From contig NW_027478439.1 in NCBI RefSeq assembly GCF_051014685.1, positions 620,001 through 684,000 on the forward strand: 64,000 bases of DNA, written 5' to 3'. The position numbers were made by a program, and so were the translations under genes. The stretch comes from Ptiloglossa arizonensis (Eukaryota; Arthropoda; Insecta; Hymenoptera; Colletidae). The first letter of the stretch is position 1. Every line of letters begins with the position of its first letter. Positions 55,961 to 64,000 of this stretch are shown here, piece after piece. A model generated the notes under the pieces. That model made no database searches. It saw only the letters and a program-made list of their open reading frames with translations, and was not told the DNA's origin.

Positions 55961-57339
55961 AACCATTCCTTCACTTCAAACTCCTATATCTCGCGAACGG
56001 ATAGAGAAAATCGAGAAATTCCTGCTGCATCTGAAAGTAGAAACTCGCCCGATTACAAAGGTATGTGTATTTTTCCCCTAGGCCATTGTAGTTATTGGTT
56101 TCGACTATTAGACTTGCGAAAATTTTGATGGTTTCTCAACCATTCCTTAACTTCAAACTCCCATATCTCGCAAACGGATTGACGAACTCGAGAAATTCCT
56201 GTTGCATCTGAAAACAGAAACTCGCCCGATTACAACGGTATGTGTACTTTTACCCTAGGCCATTCTAGTTATTCGTTTAAGCATCAGAATTACGAAAACC
56301 TGTATGGTTCCTCAAACGTTGCTTAAATCCAAACTCCCATATCTTGCGAGCGGATTAATGAATGCGAGAAATTCCTTTTGCATCTGAAAGCAGAAACTCG
56401 CCCGATTACAACGGTATGTGTATTTTTGCTCTAGGCCAATGTAGTTATTGTTTTCGAGTATCAGAATTGCGAACATTTTGATGGTTTCACAACCATTCTT
56501 TAACTTCAAACTCCCATATCTAGCGAACGGATTGACGAACTCTAGAAATACCTGTTGCATCTGAAAGTAGGAACTCGCCCGATTGCAATGGTGTGTGTAC
56601 TTTTCGCCTAGGCCATTCCAGTCATTGGTTTCGAGTATCAGACTTGCGAACATTTTGATGGTTTCTCAACCATTCCTTAACTTCAAACTACCATATCTCG
56701 CGAACGGATTGACGAACTCGAGAAATTGCTGTTGCATCTGAAAGTAGAAACTCGCCCGATTGCAATGGTGTGTGAACTCTTCCCCTAGGCCATTCGAGTT
56801 ATTGGTTTCGAGTATTAGACTTGTGAAAATTTTTATGGTTTCTCAACCATTCCTTCACATAAAACTCCTATATCTCGCGAACGGATGGAGGAAATCGAGA
56901 AATTCCTGCTGCATCTGAAAGTAGAAACTCGCCCGATTACAACGGTATGTGTATTTTTGCCCTAGGCCAATATAGTTATTAGTTTCGAGTATCAGAATGG
57001 CGAACATTTTGATGGTTTCTCAACCATTCTTTAACTTCAAACTCCCATATCTAGCGAACGGATTGACGAACTCTAGAAATACCTGTTGCATCTGAAAGTA
57101 GGAACTCGCCCGATTGCAATGGTGTGTGTACTTTTCCCCTAGGCCATTCCAGTTATTGATTTCGAGTATCAGACTTGCGAAAATTTTTATGGTTTCTCAA
57201 CCATTCCTTCACATCAAACTCCTATATCTCGCGAACGGATTGAGGAAATCGAGAAATTCCTGCTGCATCTGAAAGTAGAAACTGGCCCGTTTACAACGGT
57301 ATGTGTATTTTTCCCCTAGGCCAGTGTAGTTATTGGTTT

Positions 57340-58050
57340 CGAGTATCAGACTTGCGAAAACTTTGATGGTTTCTCAAGCATTCCTTAACTTCAAACTCCC
57401 ATATCTCGCAAACGGATTGGCGAACTCGAGAAATTCCTTTTGCATCTGAAGGCAGAAACTCGCCCGATTACAACGGTATGTGTATTTTTGCCCTAGGCCA
57501 ATGTAGTTATTGGTTTCGAGTATCAAAATTGCGAACATTTTGATGGTTTCTCAACCATTCCTTAACTTCAAACTACCATATCTCGCGAACGGATTGACGA
57601 ACTCGAGAAATTGCTGTTGCATCTGAAAGTAGAAACTCGCCCGATTGCAATGGTGTGTGAACTCTTCCCCTAGGCCATTCGAGTTATTGGTTTCGAGTAT
57701 CAGACTTGCGAAAACTTTGATGGTTTCTCAAGCATTCCTTAACTTCAAACTCCCATATCTCGCAAACGGATTGGCGAACTCGAGAAATTCCTTTTGCATC
57801 TGAAGGCAGAAACTCGCCCGATTACAACGGTATGTGTATTTTTGCCCTAGGCCAATGTAGTTATTGGTTTCGAGTATCAAAATTGCGAACATTTTGATGG
57901 TTTCTCAACCATTCCTTAACTTCAAACTACCATATCTCGCGAACGGATTGACGAACTCGAGAAATTGCTGTTGCATCTGAAAGTAGAAACTCGCCCGATT
58001 GCAATGGTGTGTGAACTCTTCCCCTAGGCCATTCGAGTTATTGGTTTCGA
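57340..58050 (+). repeat. 2-monomer (354-bp) tandem duplication
   Basis: The pair of monomers containing CATTCCTTAACTTCAAACTC with GGATTGGCGAACTCGAG and then GAGTATCAAAATTGCG occurs at about 57360-57700 and again at about 57714-58050. By inspection the copies are practically identical. Confidence 0.8.
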
Positions 58051-58789
58051 GTATCAGACTTGCGAAAATTTTTATGGTTTCTCAACCATTCATTCACTTG
58101 AAACTCCTATATCCCGCGAACGAATTGAGGAAATCGAGAAATTCCTGCTGCATCTGAAAGTAGAATCTCGCCCGATTACAACGGTATGTGTATTTTTGCC
58201 CTAGGCCAATGTAGTTATTGGTTTCGAGTATCAGACGTGCGAAAATTTTGATGGTTTCTCAAGCATTCCTTAACTTCAAACTCCCATATCTCGCAAACGG
58301 ATTGACGAACTCGAGAAATTCCTGTTGCATCTGAAAGTAGAAAATCGCCCGATTGCAATGGTGTGTGAACTTTTCACCTAGGCCATTCGAGTTATTGGTT
58401 TCAAGTATCAAACTTGCAAAAATTTTGATGGTTTCTTTACCATTCCTTAATTTCAAACTCCCATATCTCGCGAACGGATTGACGAACTCGAGAATTTCCT
58501 GTTGTATCTGAAAGAAGAAACACGCACGAATACAACGGTATGTTTATTTTTGCCCTAGGCCATAGTAGTTATTGGTTTCGAGTATCAGACTTGCTAAAAT
58601 TTTGATGGTTTCTCAACCATTCCTTCACTTCAAACTCCTATATCTCGCAAACGGATTGACGAACTCGAGAAATTCCTGTTGCATTTGAAAACAGAGACTC
58701 GCCCGATTACAACGGAATGTGTATTTTTGCCCTAGGCCATAGTAGTTATTGGTTTCGAGTATTAGACTTGTGAAAATTTTTATGGTTTC

Positions 58790-61700
58790 TCAACCATTCC
58801 TTCACTTCAAACTCCTATATCTCGCGAACGGATTGAGGAAATCGAGAAGTTCCTGCTGCATCTGTAAGTAGAAACTCGCCCGATTACAACGGTATGTGTA
58901 TTTTTCCCCTAGGCCACTGTGGTTATTGGTTTCGAGTATCAGACTTGCGAAAATTTTTATGGTTTCTCAACAATTCCTTAACTTCAAACTCCCATATCTG
59001 GCAAACGGATTCACGAACTCGAGAAATTCCTGTTGCATCTGAAAGTAGAAACTCGCCCGATTGCAATGGTGTGTGAACTTTTCACCTAGGCCATAGTAGT
59101 TATTGGTTTCAAGTATCAGACTTGCGAAAATTTTGATGGTTTCTCTACCATTCCTTAACCTCAAACTCCCATGTCTCGCGAACGGATTGACGAACTCGAG
59201 AAATTCCTGTTGCGTCTGAAAGAAGAAACTCGCCCGATTACAACGGTATGTTTATTTTTGCCCTAGGCCATAGTAGTTATTAGTTTCAAGTATCAGACTT
59301 GCGAAAATTTTGATGGTTTCTCAACCATTCCTTCACTTCAAACTCCTATATCTCGCAAACGCATTGACGAACTCGAGAAATTCCTGTTGCATTTGAAAAC
59401 AGAGACTCGCCCGATTAGAACGGAATGTGTATTTTTGCCCTAGGCCATAGTAGTTATTGGTTTCGAGTATTAGACTTGTGAAAATTTTTATGGTTTCTCA
59501 ACCATTCCTTCACTTCAGACTCCTATATCTCGCGAACGGATTGAGGAAATCGAGAAGTTCCTGCTGCATCTGAAAGTAGAAACTCGCCCGATTTCAACGG
59601 CATGTGTATTTTTCCCCTAGGCCACTGTGGTTATTGGTTTCGAGTATCAGACTTGCGAAAATTTTTATGGTTTCTCAACAATTCCTTAACTTCAAACTCC
59701 CATATCTGGCAAACGGATTGACGAACTCGAGAAATTCCTGTTGCATCTGAAAGTAGAATATCGCCCGATTGCAATGGTGTGTGAACTTTTCACCTAGGCC
59801 ATTCGAGTTATTGGTTTCAAGTATCAAACTTGCAAAAATTTTGATGGTTACTCAACCATTCCTTAACTTCAGACTCCCATATCTCGCAAACGGATTGACG
59901 AACTCGAAAAATTCCTGTTGCATCTGAAAACAGAAACTCGGCCGATTACAAAGGTATGTGTATTTTTGCCCTAGGCCATAGTAGTTATTGGTTTCGAGTA
60001 TTAGACTTGCGAAAATTTTGATGGTTTCTCACCCATTCCTTAACATCAAACTCCCATATCTCGTGAAAGGGTTGACGAACTCGAGAAATTCCTGTTGCAT
60101 GTGAAAGCAGAAACACGCCCGATTTCAATGGTGTGTGTACTTTTCCCCTAGGCAATTCCAGTCATTGGTTTCGTGTATCAGACTTGCGAAGATTTTGATT
60201 GTTTCTCAATCATTCCTTAACTTCAAACTGCCATACCTCGCGAACGGATTGACGAACTCGAGAAATTCCTGTTGCATCTGAAAACAGAAACTCGCCCGAT
60301 TACAAAGGTATGTGTATTTGTGCCCTAGGCCATAGTAGTTATTGGTTTCGAGTATCTGACTTGCGAAAATTTTGATGGTTTCTCTACCATTCCTTAACTT
60401 CAAACTCCCATATCTCGCGAACGGATTGACGAACTCGAGAATTTCCTGTTGTATCTGAAAGAAGAAACTCGCACGAATACAACGGTATGTTTATTTTTGC
60501 CCTAGGCCATAGTAGTTATTGGTTTCGAGTATCAGACTTGCGAAAATTTTGATTGTTTCTCAATCATTCCTTAACTTCAAACTCCCATATCTCGCGAACG
60601 GATTGACGAACTCGAGAATTTCCTGTTGTATCTGAAAGAAGAAACTCGCACGAATACAACGGTATGTGTATTTTTGCCCTAGGCCATTGTAGTTATTGGT
60701 TTCGAGTATCAGACTTGCGAAAATTTTGATGGTTTCTCAACCATTCCTTCACTTCAAACTCCTATATCTCGCAAACGCATTGACGAACTCGAGAAATTCC
60801 TGCTGCATCTGAAAGTAGAAACTCGCCAGATTACAACGGTATGTGTATTTTCCCCTAGGCCTTTGTGGTTATTGGTTTCGAGTATCAGACTTGCGATAAT
60901 TTTGATGGTTTCTCAACCATTCCTTCACTTCAAACTCCTATATCTCGCGAACGGATTGAGGAAATCGAGAAGTTCCTGCTGCATCTGAAAGTAGAAACTC
61001 GCCCGATTACAACGGTATGTGTATTTTTCCCCTAGGCCACTGTGGTTATTGGTTTCGAGTATCAGACTTGCGAAAATTTTTATGGTTTCTCAACAATTCC
61101 TTAACTTCAAACTCCCATATCTGGCAAACGGATTCACGAACTCGAGAAATTCCTGTTGCATCTGAAAGTAGAAACTCGCCCGATTGCAATGGTGTGTGAA
61201 CTTTTCACCTAGGCCATAGTAGTTATTGGTTTCAAGTATCAGACTTGCGAAAATTTTGATGGTTTCTCTACCATTCCTTAACCTCAAACTCCCATGTCTC
61301 GCGAACGGATTGACGAACTCGAGAAATTCCTGTTGCGTCTGAAAGAAGAAACTCGCCCGATTACAACGGTATGTTTATTTTTGCCCTAGGCCATAGTAGT
61401 TATTAGTTTCAAGTATCAGACTTGCGAAAATTTTGATGGTTTCTCAACCATTCCTTAACTTCAAACTCCCATATCTCGCAAACGGATTGACGAACTCGAA
61501 AAATTCCTGTTGCATCTGAAAGCAGAAACTCGCCCGACTACAACGGTATGTTTATTTTTGCCCTAGGCCAATGTAGTTATTGGTTTCGAGTATCAGACCG
61601 GCGAAAATTTTGATGGTTTCTCAGCCATTCCTTAACTTCAAACTCCCATATCTCGCAAACGGATTGACGAACTCGAGAAATTCCTGTTGCATCTGAAAGC

Positions 61701-62120
61701 AGAAACTCGCCCGATTACAACGGTATGTGTATTTTTGCCCTAGGCCAATGTAGTTATTGGTTTCGAGTATCAGACTTGCGAAAATTTTGATGGTTTCTCA
61801 AACATTCCTTCACTTCAAACTCCTATATCTCGCGAACGGATTGAGGACATCGAGAAGTTCCTGCTGCATCTGAAAGTAGAAACTCGCCCGATTACAACGG
61901 TATGTGTATTTTTCCCCTAGGCCACTGTGGTTATTGGTTTCGAGTATCAGACTTGCGAAAATTTTTATGGTTTCTCAACAATTCCTTAACTTCAAACTCC
62001 CATATCTGGCAAACGGATTCACGAACTCGAGAAAGTCCTGTTGCATCTGAAAGTAGAAACTCGCCCGATTGCAATGGTGTGTGAACTTTTCACCTAGGCC
62101 ATAGTAGTTATTGGTTTCAA
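58790..62120 (+). repeat. 12- and 5-monomer duplications
   Basis: A marker block with CCACTGTGGTTATTGG and CCATATCTGGCAAACGG begins at about 58894, recurs at 61017 (2123 bp, one base short of 12 monomers) and again at 61902 (885 bp, 5 monomers). A related but altered copy lies near 59620. The distal part of the array is thus shaped by different unit sizes from the 7-mer domain. Confidence 0.82.
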
Positions 62121-64000
62121 GTATCAGACTTGCGAAAATTTTGATGGTTTCTCAACCATTCCTTCACTTCAAACTCCTATATCTCGCGAACGGATTGAGG
62201 AAATCGAGAAATTCCTGTTGCATCTGAAAGCAGAAACTCGCCCGATTTCAATGGTGTGTGTACTTTTCCCCTTGGCAATTCCAGTCATTGGTTTCGTGTA
62301 TCAGACTGGCGAAGGTTTTGATGGTTTCTCAATCATTCCTTCTCTTCAAACTCCTATATCTCGTAAACGGATTGGGGAACTCGAGAAATTCCTTCTACAT
62401 CTGAAAGCAGAAACTCGCACGATTACAACGGTATGTGTATTTTTGCCCTAGGCCAATGTAGTTATTGGTTTCGAGTATCAGACCGGCGAAAATTTTGATG
62501 GTTTCTCAGCCATTCCTTAACTTCAAACTCCCATATCTCGCAAACGGATTGACGAACTCGAGAAATTCCTGTTGCATCTGAAAGCAGAAACTCGCCCGAT
62601 TACAACGGTATGTGTATTTTTGCCCTAGGCCAATGTAGTTATTGGTTTCGAGTATCAGACTTGCGAAAATTTTGATGGTTTCTCAAACATTCCTTCACTT
62701 CAAACTCCTATATCTCGCGAACGGATTGAGGAAATCGAGAAATTCCTGTTGCATCTGAAAGAAGAAACTCGCCCGATTACAACGGTATATGTATTTTTCC
62801 CCTAGGCCATTGTAGTTATTGGTTTCGAGTGTCAGAATTGCGAACATTTTGATGGTTTCTCAACCATTCCTTAGCTTAAAACTACCATATCTCGCGAACG
62901 TATTCAGGAAATCGAGAAATTCCTGTTGCATCTGCAAGAAGAAACTCGCCCTATTACAACGGTATGTGTATTTTTCCCCTAGGCCATTGTGGTTATTGGT
63001 TTCGAGTATCAGAATTGCGAACATTTTGATGGTTTCTCAACCATTCTTAAACTTCAAACTCCCTTATCTCCCGAACGGATTGACGAACTCGAGAAATTCC
63101 TGTTGCATCTGAAAGTAGAATCTCGCCCGATTGCAATGGTGTGTGAACTTTTCCCCTAGGCCATTCGAGTTATTGGTTTCGAGTATCAGAATTGCGAACA
63201 TTTTGATGGTTTCTCTACCATTCCTTAAATTCAAACTCCCATATCTCGCAAACGGATTGACGAACTCGAGAAATTCCTGTTGCATCTGAAAGCAGAAAAT
63301 CGCCCGATTACAACGGTATGTGTATTTTTGCCCTAGGGCAATGTAGTTATTGGTTTCGAGTATCAGACTTGCGAAAATTTTGATGGTTTCTCAACCATTC
63401 CTTCACTTCAAACTCCTATATCTCGCGAACGGATTGAGGAAATCGAGAAATTCCTGTTGCATCTGGAAGAAGAAACTCGCCCGATTACAACGGTATGTGT
63501 ATTTTTCCCCTAGGCCATTGTAGTTATTGGTTTCGAGTATCAGAATTGCGAACATTTTGATGGTTTCTCAACCATTCCTTAGCTTCAAACTACCATATCT
63601 CGCGAACGGATTGACGAACTCGAGAAATTCCTGTTGCATCTGAAAGTAGAAACTCGCCCGATTGCAATGGTGTGTGAACTTTTCCCCTAGGCCATTCGAG
63701 TTATTGGTTTCAGGTATTAGACTTGTGAAAATTTTTATGGTTTCTAAACCATTCCTTCTCTTCAAACTCCTATATCTCGTAAACGAATTGGGGAACTCGA
63801 GAAATTTCTGTCGCATCTGAAAGCAGAAACTCGCACGATTACAACGGTATGTTTATTTTTGCCCTAGTTATTGGTTTCGAGTATCAGACTTGCGAAAATT
63901 TTGATGGTTTCTCAAACATTCCTTCACTTCAAACTCCTATATCTCGCGAACGGATTGAGCAAATCGAGAAATTCCTGTTGCATCTGGAAGAAGAAACTCG

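Larger units (their letters stand above)
10411..64000 (+). repeat. 177-bp satellite array, right arm, about 303 monomers
   Basis: Fifty-three kilobases of head-to-tail monomers lie in one orientation without interruption by genes or transposons. Period is 177 bp: recurrences fall on 177n (531, 708, 1239, 1947, 2655). A typical monomer runs CCTAGGCCATTGTAGTTATTGG, TTTCGAGTATCAGACTTGCG, AAAATTTTGATGG, TCTCAACCATTCC, TTCAAACTCCCATATCTCGC, AAACGGATTGACGAACTCGAG, AAATTCCTGTTGCATCTGAA, AACTCGCCCGATTACAACGG, TATGTGTATTTTT. Monomers hold three short palindromes (CCTAGG, TCGCGA, CTCGAG) and several CG dinucleotides. The repeated 60-113-codon frames are products of a 59-codon period. Stretches not listed separately (about 31340-33240, 39060-40310, 43500-48830, 51250-53200, 55960-57350, 62110-64000) are the same satellite without a clear local higher-order unit, except that C-type monomers occur in several of them. 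Confidence 0.97.

Noticed and set aside
14184..63816. Recurrent 60-113-codon frames in the satellite, e.g. beginning MQQEFLEFVNPFARYG
   Set aside because: 177 = 3 x 59, so any frame open in one monomer stays open in the next. Starts and stops depend on single-base variants and the differences between copies are mostly not synonymous. No reason to call a gene.
10411..64000. CRISPR array
   Set aside because: Regular spacing, but repeat and spacer cannot be distinguished, the period is 177 bp and the context is eukaryotic with a NUMT.
10411..64000. Heat-shock-element-like AGAAATTCC in each monomer
   Set aside because: The GAA and TTC units are one base apart instead of two, so the known heat-shock element spacing is not met.

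Overview
The window is eukaryotic heterochromatin-like DNA, not a gene-bearing region. About 56 of the 64 kb is one 177-bp satellite family. The only recognisable genes are decayed nuclear copies of mitochondrial genes (a NUMT). Their order (nad2, cox1, trnL2-UUR, cox2, trnK), the invertebrate mitochondrial code (TGA read as Trp, AGA/AGG as Ser, ATA as Met), the very high A+T and the COX1/COX2 protein style all point to an insect. I judge an aculeate hymenopteran, possibly a bee, most likely; that is inference from memory of family style, not a search. The CpG-rich satellite (several CG dinucleotides per monomer) fits a hymenopteran nuclear genome.

Layout. 1-2526: about 14 satellite monomers in minus orientation. 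2527-3510: a pyrimidine-rich minisatellite (8-bp unit TTTCTCCG and 20-bp derivatives). 3511-4237: nad2 remnant on the plus strand. 4238-5505: A+T-rich non-mitochondrial spacer with a diverged direct duplication of about 320 bp and two CTCF-like motifs. 5506-8792: a 3.3-kb NUMT on the minus strand carrying nad2, cox1, trnL2, cox2 and part of trnK. 8793-10410: the purine-rich complement of the same minisatellite. 10411-64000: about 303 satellite monomers, all in plus orientation.

The whole left side is mirrored on the right. Satellite, minisatellite and nad2 recur in inverted order with the same two junctions, making a giant imperfect palindrome around a 3.8-kb spacer (4238-8059). The two nad2 arms differ by roughly 5-6% by eye and the two minisatellites differ in length, so this is an old inverted duplication rather than a simple fold-back read.

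The right array is a mosaic of monomer classes (A edge class, B main class, C and D divergent classes) with nested higher-order repeats. A 7-monomer unit (1239 bp) is the commonest, and 2-, 3-, 4-, 5-, 11-, 12- and 15-monomer duplications are also visible. Most monomers carry a 16-base segment closely resembling the primate CENP-B box (7 of the 9 essential positions), and in many monomers that segment is altered. This suggests, without proving, a centromeric satellite. No intact protein-coding gene is supported anywhere. The many open frames come from satellite units whose length is a multiple of 3 and from a minisatellite that lacks stop codons in several frames.
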